64,000 nucleotides of DNA from JAWKWH01 sp963669415 (lineage in GTDB: Bacteria; Pseudomonadota; Alphaproteobacteria; Rhizobiales; Rhizobiaceae): the NCBI GenBank assembly GCA_963669415.2, contig CAXXPS010000003.1, forward strand, positions 1 through 64,000. Direction: 5' to 3'. Numbering within the stretch: position 1 is the stretch's first letter; each line of letters starts with the position of its first letter. A program made the position numbers and the translations under genes. This document shows, in pieces, positions 53,610-62,084 of this stretch. The notes below the pieces were generated by a model, which did not search any database, was not told the DNA's origin, and saw only the letters and a list, made by a program, of their open reading frames with translations.

Positions 53610-53915
53610 AGCCTTTCTCGCCCAGATGGAATCGTTTGAACGCAGGTAATTTGGTCTTCGGCCAGGAGCGGAAAGCGACGCAGTGCGAGCACTGTTAGCT
53701 TTTCGCGACAACGTCCGAAGGCCAAAGAACCAATTTCAAACGATTGCAGCAAAGATAATCTTTTCATCATCTTACCCACCCCTGTGGTGTCTTTTCCACC
53801 CTGACAGCGTCGAAATCCTCGACCATAGTCAACGCTATGCTCTGCGGTATTCTCCTTGTCAGATGCGAAAAATCCATCCATTCAAACTGCTTCCAGCTGA
53901 GCGTGAAAGGCTCTA
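53607..53915. repeat. 309-bp terminal-inverted-repeat element, copy 2
   Basis: The ends TAGAGCCTTTCTCGCCCAGA and TAGAGCCTTTCACGCTCAGC (reverse complement of right end) match over 25 bp with 3 mismatches. It is the same length, orientation and internal layout as copy 1. The left end includes the rmuC TAG; the right end is 11 bp from the Ldh2 gene's stop codon. Confidence 0.75.
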
Positions 53916-53925
53916 GCCTGATCGG

Positions 53926-54936
53926 TCACGACAAGAACACTTTGATTTTCTCGATTGTCGCTGGATTGACCTTGACGCCAGACTTGGCTGCCCTGCGCCG
54001 GGCGGCAGCGCGGCCGTCTCCGGGCACTCGTGCGCCGGGTTGATCCCGATAGTCGTCGACCAGCGCCGCGATCCGATCATTGAACAAGCCATGGGATGTT
54101 GCATCGGGGCTGATGGCGATAAAGAACTGTCCGGTTTTGGGCGGTCCGCCTTTTGTGCCTGAAAACGGACTGGCGTGGATGCCGAGCGTTGCGCCCGTCA
54201 TCGCGGCGGCCATTGTTTCGACCAGAAGTGCTACGCCGACGCCCTTGTAACCACCTGAGGGCGCCATTGAACCCTTCAGTGCAATTTCCGGATCGGTCGT
54301 CGGCATACCGTCCGGGTCAAGCGCCCAACCTTCCGGAATCGGCATGCCCTCGCGGGCGTGTTTCATGATTTCACTCTTGGCGATAACGCTTGCTGATTGA
54401 TCGATCAGAATGGCGATGTCGCCAGTGCCGTCCGGAACCGCCAACGAAAATGGGTTCGTGCCAACGACGGGGTTTTGCCCGCCAACCGGTGCGATGGAAG
54501 CCGGCGCGTTGGTGAAGCCGATACCGACCAATCCTTCTCGCGCAAGACGCGCCGTATGATAGCCGAGTACACCGCAATTATAGGAATTGTTGACGGCAAG
54601 GGCGGCTATGCCTTTTTCAAATGCGAGGGGAACCAGTTGCTGGAAGCCCTGATCGATTGCCGAATGAGCGAATCCGGTAGCTGCATCAGCGGCAATGACC
54701 GATGGAGCCGGCCTGGTGACGACCGGTGCGGCGGTTCCGTCAACTTTGCCACACTGAACATGCTCGCAATAGATCGGGATGTAGGCCAGTCCGTGGCTGG
54801 CAACCCCATCTGCCTCGGTTTGTGCGGTGGCGACCGCCAGTGGCCGGGCATTTTCTTCAGATGTACCGGCAGCGACCAGCGCCCGGAAGGAAAGATCCTC
54901 GATCTCATTTAGCGTCATTGTGACCATGTCGTTCAT
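53926..54936 (-). CDS. Ldh2-family malate/L-lactate-type dehydrogenase
   Basis: 336 residues. This NAD(P)-dependent family includes malate, sulfolactate, ureidoglycolate dehydrogenases and piperideine-2-carboxylate reductase. EADGVASHGLAYIPIYCEHV carries the Ser-His signature, then PVGGQNPVVGTNPFSLAVPDG and SGGYKGVGVALLVETMAAAMTGATLG. Last of the five-gene operon, 24 bp after the DUF3726-like gene. The substrate is likely an amino-acid-derived 2-keto or imino acid (inference). Confidence 0.9.
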   Translation of the reverse strand: MNDMVTMTLNEIEDLSFRALVAAGTSEENARPLAVATAQTEADGVASHGLAYIPIYCEHVQCGKVDGTAAPVVTRPAPSVIAADAATGFAHSAIDQGFQQLVPLAFEKGIAALAVNNSYNCGVLGYHTARLAREGLVGIGFTNAPASIAPVGGQNPVVGTNPFSLAVPDGTGDIAILIDQSASVIAKSEIMKHAREGMPIPEGWALDPDGMPTTDPEIALKGSMAPSGGYKGVGVALLVETMAAAMTGATLGIHASPFSGTKGGPPKTGQFFIAISPDATSHGLFNDRIAALVDDYRDQPGARVPGDGRAAARRRAAKSGVKVNPATIEKIKVFLS

Positions 54937-54960
54937 ATTTCGGGATCCCGGCTGTTGTTC

Positions 54961-55587
54961 TCAATCATTGTCTGTAAGACCTGCGCCGGCGCCAGCCATG
55001 CGTGATGTTTCAGTGGCAGGTGCAAGGGTGCGCGCAGCGAAACGTCCAAGGCGCTCGATGGCAGGCTTTTCATCTTCGGGAACCCGCAATTGCCGTACAG
55101 GCGCAGGCAAATCCCCGTCCAAGGCACTCAGGGCACAGGACGCAATGTCTGGCAGCAATGCTTCACGACCGGCATTGGAATTAAAGCTGTCCGGCCCGAG
55201 CAAAATCGAACTGTCATGCCAGACCAGCCGGCATCCGTTTTTTGGGGCGCTTGCTGCAATGAAGGGAACCAGCAGCAACGGCTGGCAAACATGCCCAAGA
55301 TCGCCATAACCGCAGCGGTTGGCATCCATCAAAGCCGTGCCCAGTTCCAACGGATTAAACGGAGCGGCAGGTTCGCCTTCTTTTCCATCGTCCCAAACAG
55401 GCGAGCAGCGATTTCCGGATTTCTCTGTCCATTCAAGCAATTCGGCAAGGGCTTCAACGCCAGGCGCACCGTGTGATTGCAGCCAGCGGACGGCAAATCC
55501 TGCCTCCTCAGCCAGGCCCCAGGAAAATCCGGCGCCGCGGGCGGCTTTTGTCGCCAATGTCCTCGTTTCAGCAAGCGACCAGCTCAT
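54961..55587 (-). CDS. DUF3726-like protein
   Basis: 208 residues, cytoplasmic. MSWSLAETRTLATKAARGAGFSWGLAEEAGFAVRWLQSHGAPGVEALAELL is the start I associate with DUF3726. No catalytic motif is evident. Its ATG overlaps the TGA of the 570-residue protein (ATGA). Function unknown; its conserved place in this operon suggests a pathway role. Confidence 0.72.
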   Translation of the reverse strand: MSWSLAETRTLATKAARGAGFSWGLAEEAGFAVRWLQSHGAPGVEALAELLEWTEKSGNRCSPVWDDGKEGEPAAPFNPLELGTALMDANRCGYGDLGHVCQPLLLVPFIAASAPKNGCRLVWHDSSILLGPDSFNSNAGREALLPDIASCALSALDGDLPAPVRQLRVPEDEKPAIERLGRFAARTLAPATETSRMAGAGAGLTDND

Positions 55588-57296
55588 GACACCTCCAATG
55601 GCGGGTAAAAAAGATCATCTGGATCGGTTTCGGACAGTTCATGCGGGAAGGGCGCGCCCTGATACATGTTGATGCGCACCCAACGGTCAGAGCGTGGATC
55701 GAATTTGGTGGCGCCGAAAAAGGAGAGCTTGCATCGCAACAGATCGATCGGAAGCATCTCGGCGGAGATCGTGTTGTCGCGAATCTCGGCGTAAGGCAGT
55801 TTTGCCGCAATCTGAATGCGACGGACGATATGCCGGTGCTCAGGATGCTTGAGCAAAAACTCCGCGACCGGCTTTTTGTCGTCCCAACTTTCCAATACGC
55901 GGTATATAGCGGCCGCGTCGCGCCCGGGTGCGAGCGGTTGCTCCCATGGCTCAAGATCTTCCTCGAAGCGCTCACCAAGACGCGGCTCGAGTTTTTCTTC
56001 GGACACGTACCACAGGCGGGCGCAGGCCTGCTCATCGTCAAACGGTATCGACAGCGCCCAGCCGTAAATTTGTTGGATAGACTGCTTGAGCTCTGCGACG
56101 CTCATTTTTCCGTCGATCCTGAAAAATGCCGCCTCAACGACCGACGTCGTCTCGGCCAGTTCATCGACCAAAGGACCGTGGGCATCAATCAGCAGTGAAA
56201 CGAGCTGCTCTTGTCCTTCAAGCGAAAGGTGTTCTTCAGCCCACCGGTAGAGCATATCCCAAGGGTGAAAGCCGCCCGGCGGATTGTTGCGCAAGTGGCT
56301 TGCCAGCTGGCGCAAATCGGATCGGAGCTTCACCACGTCACCAGCCAGATGTTCGCTTTCTGTAAGCCAGCCATCGGCGTTGATTATGGCGCGGTCGACA
56401 AGGTTTTGAAGGAGTGCGACCGCCTCCGGATTGGTGCCTTCCAGCGAACGAACTCGAGCAAGGGCGGTTTCGCGGGCATTGACCCAGGCGTGGATCAGGG
56501 CGGGATGATTGATCAGGTAGGGAGCCATACCCAGCCCCGTCGAGTTACCGACGCCGAAACGACGGCGAAGTTCGGGATCAATCGTGGTGGCGGTATCGGG
56601 AGATCGCGCATGGGCAAGGTGCTCGACAATGTCGAGCGTGAACGTGCGTACCAGCCACACGAGCAGAAGTTCGGGACGAAACGAACCGCCGAATTCGGGC
56701 CGGTCGGCCCAGTTGTCGCGGTCGGCAGCACCAAATTTGCCGGAGCCGTAAACTGCTGTTGTCCGCATCAGATATCCGACACGCTCGACTTCATCGCGGT
56801 CCGGCTGCTCTCCCTTGGCCAACCGGTCGACGACGTGCTCGAACAGGCGTACAGAACGGTTCGCCCGGGCCAGAGAAAATTCCGATTGCGAAACCCGGCC
56901 GGCCTCCTGAAGCGGAACATTCCTTGAAAGACGCTCGATATCGTCTTGTGTCGGCACACCGTCGAACAGTGTGAAAGTGGCGTCCCAGGCTTCGGCAATG
57001 ACACGGTCGGACCGCTTTTCGGGTGGCAGGTCATGTGCAAATGCAACGAGCGTATAGGTTCGCGGTTCACCCGTTGTGCGCGTAGCAGAATAGGTGGCGA
57101 CGCCGACTCCATTGTCATCGATGCGCCAGATCGGGCGGTCGAATACCCATTTGTAGGTTTTCAGATTGCGCAGAAGCACGCGCATGAAACTCAGCCGGCT
57201 GTGATGGAAGGACCCCATGCGCTGCAGCCGCATCACAGTTTCCGCTGGCCTGAGAGGCACAGCGGTGCGGTTCAGTGTTGAAGCGTGGTTGTTCAT
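55584..57296 (-). CDS. Conserved 570-residue protein of unknown function
   Basis: Start ATG 57296, 7 bp after the M19-like gene. It looks soluble and mostly helical with no signal peptide. Landmarks are RLSFMRVLLRNLKTYKWVFDRPIW, SGKFGAADRDNWADRPEFGGSFRPELLLVWLVRTFTLD, RRFGVGNSTGLGMAPYLINHPALIHAWVNARE and a C-terminal FGATKFDPRSDRWVRINMYQGAPFPHELSETDPDDLFYPPLEVS. I recognise no domain. Position inside the operon and strong-looking conserved blocks suggest an enzyme or scaffold of this pathway. Confidence 0.8.
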   Translation of the reverse strand: MNNHASTLNRTAVPLRPAETVMRLQRMGSFHHSRLSFMRVLLRNLKTYKWVFDRPIWRIDDNGVGVATYSATRTTGEPRTYTLVAFAHDLPPEKRSDRVIAEAWDATFTLFDGVPTQDDIERLSRNVPLQEAGRVSQSEFSLARANRSVRLFEHVVDRLAKGEQPDRDEVERVGYLMRTTAVYGSGKFGAADRDNWADRPEFGGSFRPELLLVWLVRTFTLDIVEHLAHARSPDTATTIDPELRRRFGVGNSTGLGMAPYLINHPALIHAWVNARETALARVRSLEGTNPEAVALLQNLVDRAIINADGWLTESEHLAGDVVKLRSDLRQLASHLRNNPPGGFHPWDMLYRWAEEHLSLEGQEQLVSLLIDAHGPLVDELAETTSVVEAAFFRIDGKMSVAELKQSIQQIYGWALSIPFDDEQACARLWYVSEEKLEPRLGERFEEDLEPWEQPLAPGRDAAAIYRVLESWDDKKPVAEFLLKHPEHRHIVRRIQIAAKLPYAEIRDNTISAEMLPIDLLRCKLSFFGATKFDPRSDRWVRINMYQGAPFPHELSETDPDDLFYPPLEVS

Positions 57297-57303
57297 CGGG
57301 GGA

Positions 57304-58290
57304 TCATCCTGTCGTCGGTGCAAAACTTCGGTCATAAAACCGCAGCCAGTTTTCCCCCATGATCCCAGCAACCTCGGCGTCTGAGAACCCTTTGTTTTTA
57401 AGCGCTTCGCTTATGTTGCTGAAGTCGCGATTATCCTTGAACCATTCAGGCTGCGCTGGAAATCCGGCGTCGGAGGCCGAACCTTCACCATAGTCGATTT
57501 CCTTGGTCCAGCGGCCAACGCGCATCCACTCGACAACCTTGTCGGGCTGGTCCTGACACAGATCTGAACCGATGCCGATATTGTCCAGTCCCATCAGGTC
57601 GGCAGTGCGCGCGATCATCTCGCAAAACGAATCCACCGAGCAGTTGGACTTATCCTTCAGGTGGTGCGGGTACATGGAGAATCCGAGCATGCCGCCGGAT
57701 GCGGCGAGCTCTTTCAGCACCGTATCGGACTTGTTTCTAAGCGCCGGGTGCCAGAATGCCGGATTGGCATGAGTGATGGCAATCGGTCGCTCAGACAGTT
57801 CGATGGCGTCAAGCGTTGAACGTTCGGCGGAGTGGCTCATATCGATAACCATGCCGACCCGGTTCATTTCACGGATGACCTGTTTGCCCATACGCGTGAT
57901 GCCCGGATCATCCGCCTCATAACAACCGGTAGCGAGCAGGGACTGGTTGTTGTAGCTGAGCTGCATGAAGCGTGCGCCGAGCGTGTGCCAGATTTCCACC
58001 AGGCCGATATCATCTTCAATAGGCGAGGGGTTCTGAAAACCGAACACTATCGCAGTGCGGCTATCACGTTTGGCCTGGCGAACATCATCGCCGGAGCACG
58101 CATGAACGATCAGTTCTGGAAACCGTTCAAACCATCGGTTCCACTGTTCTACGTTGAGCACTGTCTCGCGGAAATTTTCATGATAGGCAATGGTCACATG
58201 GACTGCATCGACACCGCCTTTGCGCATCTGACGGAATATCTTCTCCGACCAATTTGCGTATTGGAGATTGTCGATGAGATGCGCAGTCAA
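57304..58290 (-). CDS. M19 (renal dipeptidase) family-like protein with altered metal site
   Basis: 328 residues, TTG start overlapping the aldehyde dehydrogenase stop (TTGA). The later M19 features are present: IDMSHSAERS and ITHANPAFWHPALRNKSD (His ligands and Arg), GLDNIGIGSDLCQ (Asp). The usual N-terminal HxD (DGHND) is DNLQ, and the bridging Glu position reads FGFQNPSP. It may be a one-metal or non-peptidase subgroup. No signal peptide, unlike true membrane dipeptidases. Confidence 0.85.
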   Translation of the reverse strand: MTAHLIDNLQYANWSEKIFRQMRKGGVDAVHVTIAYHENFRETVLNVEQWNRWFERFPELIVHACSGDDVRQAKRDSRTAIVFGFQNPSPIEDDIGLVEIWHTLGARFMQLSYNNQSLLATGCYEADDPGITRMGKQVIREMNRVGMVIDMSHSAERSTLDAIELSERPIAITHANPAFWHPALRNKSDTVLKELAASGGMLGFSMYPHHLKDKSNCSVDSFCEMIARTADLMGLDNIGIGSDLCQDQPDKVVEWMRVGRWTKEIDYGEGSASDAGFPAQPEWFKDNRDFSNISEALKNKGFSDAEVAGIMGENWLRFYDRSFAPTTG

Positions 58291-59738
58291 TGTGGTGCCC
58301 CCGCCGAGATGTAGGCCGTCTTTACGGTAGTATAGAATTCGCGGGCATACGAGCCCTGTTCACGGGGACCATAAGAACTGTCACCACGTCCGCCAAACGG
58401 CACGTGGTAATCGGTGCCGGCTGTCGGCAGATTGACCATGACACAGCCGGTCCTGGCGTTGCGACGGAAATGGGTAGCGCGGGCCAGCGACCCGGTTACA
58501 ATTCCCGACGTCAGGCCGAAATTGGTGTCGTTCACGGTCGATAGCGCTTCGTCGTAAGAGCCTACCTTTATGACCGAGGCAATTGGCGCGAACATCTCTT
58601 CACGATTGATGCGCATGTCATTTTTGGTTCCGGCGAACACTGCTGGTGCCATGTAGTAACCCGCCGTTGGCTGCTCGACGCGTGTGCCACCACACAGCAA
58701 TTCTGCGCCCTCCTGTTTTCCAAGGTCGATATAGGCGAGGTTCGCATTCAACTGTTCCTCGGAAACAACAGGACCGATTTGCGTTCCTTCCGCAAGTGCG
58801 TGGCCGACTTTCATGGCCCTTGCGCCGGCGACAAGCTTTTCGACAAAGGCGTCGTGAATCTTCTCGTGAACGACAAGGCGGGAAGAGGCGGTGCATTTCT
58901 GTCCGGAGCCTCCGAAAGCTCCACCAAGCGCGCAGGAAACTGCAACATCAAGGTCGCCATCGTCCATGATGGCGAGCGCGTTCTTCGAGCCCATCTCCAT
59001 TTGAACCTTGGTCAAGTTCTGGATGGCGGCGGTGGCAATTCCCTTGCCGACAGGTACGGAACCGGTAAACGAGATCGCGTCGACGAGCGGACTTTCGACA
59101 ATTTTCTGGCCGATCGAGCGGCCGGATCCCATTGCCAGACTGAACAGGCCGGGCGGGATGTCCTGCTTGGATATGACTTCTGCCAGCGCTACCGCGGAGG
59201 CTGGCGTCACATTGGCAGGCTTCCACACAACAGAATTGCCGAAAGCAAGGGCCGGGGCAATCTTCCAGCTTGCGGTTGCAGTCGGGAAGTTCCACGGAGA
59301 GATGATCGCAACAGTGCCGACAGGTTCGCGTCTGACATCAATTTCGATCCCGTCACGCACACTGTCCGCGGTATCGCCGATTTGGCGCAGCACTTCTGCT
59401 GCGTAGTAAGTGAAAAACTGCCCGGCGCGAAAGACCTCGCCCTTACCTTCCGCAAGCGGCTTGCCTTCTTCGCGGCTGAGCAATTCACCCAGATCGGAAG
59501 ACCGCTCCATCAACTCCTGGCCAATTGCCATGAGGACATTGTACCGCCGTTCAAGGCCTGTATTGGCCCATTCTTCCTGCGCCACCCGCGCCTTATGCAA
59601 GGTTTCTTCGAGCTGGGCGGTGCTCGCCTGCGCAAAGAGACCGACAAGATCCGACAGGTCAGAGGGATTGCGGTTTTCGATTTCGCTTTCACCGTCCACC
59701 CATCGGCCGGCAATCAGGTTTTGAAAACTCGTTGTCAT
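58287..59738 (-). CDS. NAD(P)-dependent aldehyde dehydrogenase
   Basis: 483 residues from ATG 59738 (GGAAAA upstream). It is a succinate-semialdehyde/benzaldehyde-type aldehyde dehydrogenase: PVGTVAIISPWNFPTATASWKIAPAL, SFTGSVPVGKGIATAA, VQMEMGSKNALAIMDDGD (Glu-type base segment is MEMGSKN) and FGGSGQKCTASSRLVVHE with the catalytic Cys. First gene of the five-gene operon. The closest well-known relatives oxidise 2-oxoglutarate semialdehyde; substrate here is unproven. Confidence 0.93.
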   Translation of the reverse strand: MTTSFQNLIAGRWVDGESEIENRNPSDLSDLVGLFAQASTAQLEETLHKARVAQEEWANTGLERRYNVLMAIGQELMERSSDLGELLSREEGKPLAEGKGEVFRAGQFFTYYAAEVLRQIGDTADSVRDGIEIDVRREPVGTVAIISPWNFPTATASWKIAPALAFGNSVVWKPANVTPASAVALAEVISKQDIPPGLFSLAMGSGRSIGQKIVESPLVDAISFTGSVPVGKGIATAAIQNLTKVQMEMGSKNALAIMDDGDLDVAVSCALGGAFGGSGQKCTASSRLVVHEKIHDAFVEKLVAGARAMKVGHALAEGTQIGPVVSEEQLNANLAYIDLGKQEGAELLCGGTRVEQPTAGYYMAPAVFAGTKNDMRINREEMFAPIASVIKVGSYDEALSTVNDTNFGLTSGIVTGSLARATHFRRNARTGCVMVNLPTAGTDYHVPFGGRGDSSYGPREQGSYAREFYTTVKTAYISAGAPH

Positions 59739-59880
59739 GAAATTTTCCGCTAATGAGTTACACAGGCTCTCATTTGTCCCTCTCATCGCACGTAATTTCA
59801 GTCAAACTAAAATAATTTGAATAGATTTCAGAAAAATTGAAATTAAGGCCGAGCCAACCTGACCGACGTATCGCCGGTGT

Positions 59881-60081
59881 TTACGGTTGTTCGCTTCCGT
59901 CTTCGTCGTCATCCGGTCTGCCCGCAATAACGTAACTTCCCGAAAGCCAGCGGTTGAGATCGATATCCTTGCAACGCGGCGAGCAGAAGGGAAAGTGCAT
60001 TCGGGCAGAATCGTTACCGCACTCCGGGCAAGGAACGCGGGGGCGAAGCCGCTCGATCTTTTTTTCGGCTGTCGTACTCAT
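59881..60081 (-). CDS. yacG: DNA gyrase inhibitor YacG
   Basis: 66 residues. The zinc-finger ligands are CPECGNDSARMHFPFCSPRCKDIDLNRWLSGSY, four Cys with the conserved FPFCSxRC and DLxRWLxGxY. An acidic tail (DDDEDGSEQP) follows. It binds GyrB and blocks DNA binding. Downstream of maf by 15 bp. Confidence 0.94.
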   Translation of the reverse strand: MSTTAEKKIERLRPRVPCPECGNDSARMHFPFCSPRCKDIDLNRWLSGSYVIAGRPDDDEDGSEQP

Positions 60082-60096
60082 TTGCCTTGAGACACA

Positions 60097-60729
60097 TCAG
60101 GCACCGGATTGACCGGATGCCCAGTTAAAGTGGACGCGAAAGCCTTCGCCTGTCAGCAGGGAAACAGTTTCATAAAGCGGCAGGCCAACGACGTTGGAAT
60201 AGGACCCTACCAGCTTGACCACAAACGTACCGGCCAGACCCTGTATGGCATAAGCGCCGGCTTTTCCGCGCCATTCGCCTGATGCCAGATACGATTCCAG
60301 CTCCTCCCTCGACAAACGTTTGAAGCGAACACGCGTTTCAACCAGCCTCTGACGCATTTTCCCTGCCGGCGTTACCAATGCTATTCCCGAATAAACCCGA
60401 TGCGAACGGCCTGAAAGTAGACGTAAACTATTGGCAGCTTCATCGGTCATCTCCGCCTTTGGCAGAATGCGCCGGCCGACCGCCACTACGGTGTCGGCGG
60501 CGAGGACAAATGCCTCGCCACTTTCGCCTCTTGCCCGCAGCAATTCAATTGCGCGCTCGGCCTTCTCTTTTGCCAGACGTTTTGCGAGTGATCGGGGATG
60601 CTCGGATTTCAGCGGCGTTTCATCAATGTCCGCCGGCATCAAAGTATCGGGTTCAATGCCGGCCTGCTGCAGCATTTCGACCCGGCGCGGCGATCCGGAC
60701 GCAAGTACAAGCTTTTGAATGATACTCAT
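60097..60729 (-). CDS. maf: Maf-like nucleotide pyrophosphatase
   Basis: 210 residues. LVLASGSPRRVEMLQQAGI, DETPLKSEHPRSLAKRLAKEKA and VLAADTVVAVGRRILPKAE are conserved Maf motifs; the family hydrolyses modified nucleoside triphosphates. Downstream of infA by 45 bp, in the usual infA-maf-yacG order. Confidence 0.95.
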   Translation of the reverse strand: MSIIQKLVLASGSPRRVEMLQQAGIEPDTLMPADIDETPLKSEHPRSLAKRLAKEKAERAIELLRARGESGEAFVLAADTVVAVGRRILPKAEMTDEAANSLRLLSGRSHRVYSGIALVTPAGKMRQRLVETRVRFKRLSREELESYLASGEWRGKAGAYAIQGLAGTFVVKLVGSYSNVVGLPLYETVSLLTGEGFRVHFNWASGQSGA

Positions 60730-60774
60730 TGGATCACTTCTCTCACGCCTGCATGAATGGTCCGGGGTCGGAAC

Positions 60775-60993
60775 TTACTTGAACCTGTAGGTGATCCTGC
60801 CCTTGGTCAAATCGTAAGGTGTCATTTCTACCAGAACCTTGTCACCGGTCAGCACGCGGATGCGGTTTTTCCGCATTCGACCAGCAGTGTGAGCGATGAT
60901 TTCGTGTTCGTTTTCGAGCTTGACCCGGAACATGGCGTTGGGCAGCAATTCGGTTACAACTCCGGGGAATTCGAGAACTTCTTCTTTGGGCAT
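60775..60993 (-). CDS. infA: Translation initiation factor IF-1
   Basis: 72 residues from ATG 60993: [19 protein letters not shown], then [51 protein letters not shown]. It is the universal S1-fold IF-1. It lies upstream of maf. Confidence 0.98.
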
Positions 60994-61121
60994 CCTTGAC
61001 CTTCGGTTTGACAAAAAATATCCGGCGCAGCCGGATTTCGCGCGGAACCTATAGGAATTAGCTGCCTTTGTGAACATCAATGTTTGCTGGTTGAACACAT
61101 AAGCCTGCTGCGCGACTTTGA

Positions 61122-61622
61122 CTATTTCAGCGTAAAGCGCTGCCGGATTCTTTGCTCCAGCCGATTTCGCACCTCGCGGTATGCATCGAGAATCTGGTTC
61201 CTGGTACCCGTCGCAATGGTCGGATCGGCAGTCGGCCAATACTCCACTTCAATTGCATCAGCTCTGGTCATCTCCAAAGCGGTGTGATGCGCGTCCGGCG
61301 CCAAAGACACAATTAAATCGAAGTAACTGTCGGCCATTGAACCCAATTCTTGAGGTTGCCGATCGCCGAGCGACAAATCGATTTCGGAAAGCACCTCGTC
61401 GACGAACGGATCCCGGGAGCCCGGCCGTACGCCCGCCGAAGCGATGAAGACATGATTGGGCAGAATATTTCGCGCCAGGCGTTCGGCCATCGGAGAACGA
61501 ATCGCGTTCATGCCGCACAGGAACAGGATTGAATCGGGGAGCGATCGCTCAATACCAGCTTTGCCGGCTTCAGGCAGATTCGCCACCACGGCAGAATTCA
61601 CCCGCGCCAGTGCAAAACGCAC
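61122..61622 (-). CDS. Low-molecular-weight phosphotyrosine phosphatase-like protein
   Basis: 166 residues. The phosphate loop [21 protein letters not shown] is the Cx5R motif, though with CGMNAIRS rather than the usual CxGNICRS. The general-acid region is EYWPTADPT. Arsenate reductase or protein tyrosine phosphatase activity is typical of the family. It overlaps the UPF0262 gene by 25 bp. Confidence 0.87.
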
Positions 61623-62077
61623 ACGAGCGTGAACAGCCTGCGTGCAGTATCGAAATCGACATCAATCTTGCCTGACAGCCGGTCAAGCAGGGTTTGTGAT
61701 CCCTCATTGTGCAAGCCCCGGCGGCCCATGTCGATAGCCTCAATCTGGCTAGGGGTCGATGTCCGAATGGCCTCGTAATAGCTTTCGCAAATCATGAAGT
61801 AGTCCTTGACGATGCGACGGAATGGGGTCAGCGACAGTATGTGGGTGACGACGTCGGATCCATCTTCGCGGGAAATGGCAAAGACGAGACGCGACTCGAC
61901 CAGCGAGAGCTTGAGTTTGTAGGGCCCACCGATCTCATCGCCCAATGGTGCGAAACTATTCTCTTCAATCAGATCGAATATGGCGACGGCGCGTTCATGC
62001 TCGACATCCGGCGTTGAACGGCCGATGGTTTCGTCGAGGACGACGTCGATCAGGCGATTTGTGCCATTGCCACTCAT
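61598..62077 (-). CDS. UPF0262 family protein
   Basis: 159 residues, cytoplasmic. RLIDVVLDETIGRSTPDVEHERAVAIFDLIEENSF and LTPFRRIVKDYFMICESYYEAIRTSTPSQIEAIDMGRRGLHNEGSQTLLDRL are the alphaproteobacterial UPF0262 pattern. No known activity. It lies 7 bp after hisD, its usual neighbour. Confidence 0.92.
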   Translation of the reverse strand: MSGNGTNRLIDVVLDETIGRSTPDVEHERAVAIFDLIEENSFAPLGDEIGGPYKLKLSLVESRLVFAISREDGSDVVTHILSLTPFRRIVKDYFMICESYYEAIRTSTPSQIEAIDMGRRGLHNEGSQTLLDRLSGKIDVDFDTARRLFTLVCVLHWRG

Positions 62078-62084
62078 CGCAACT

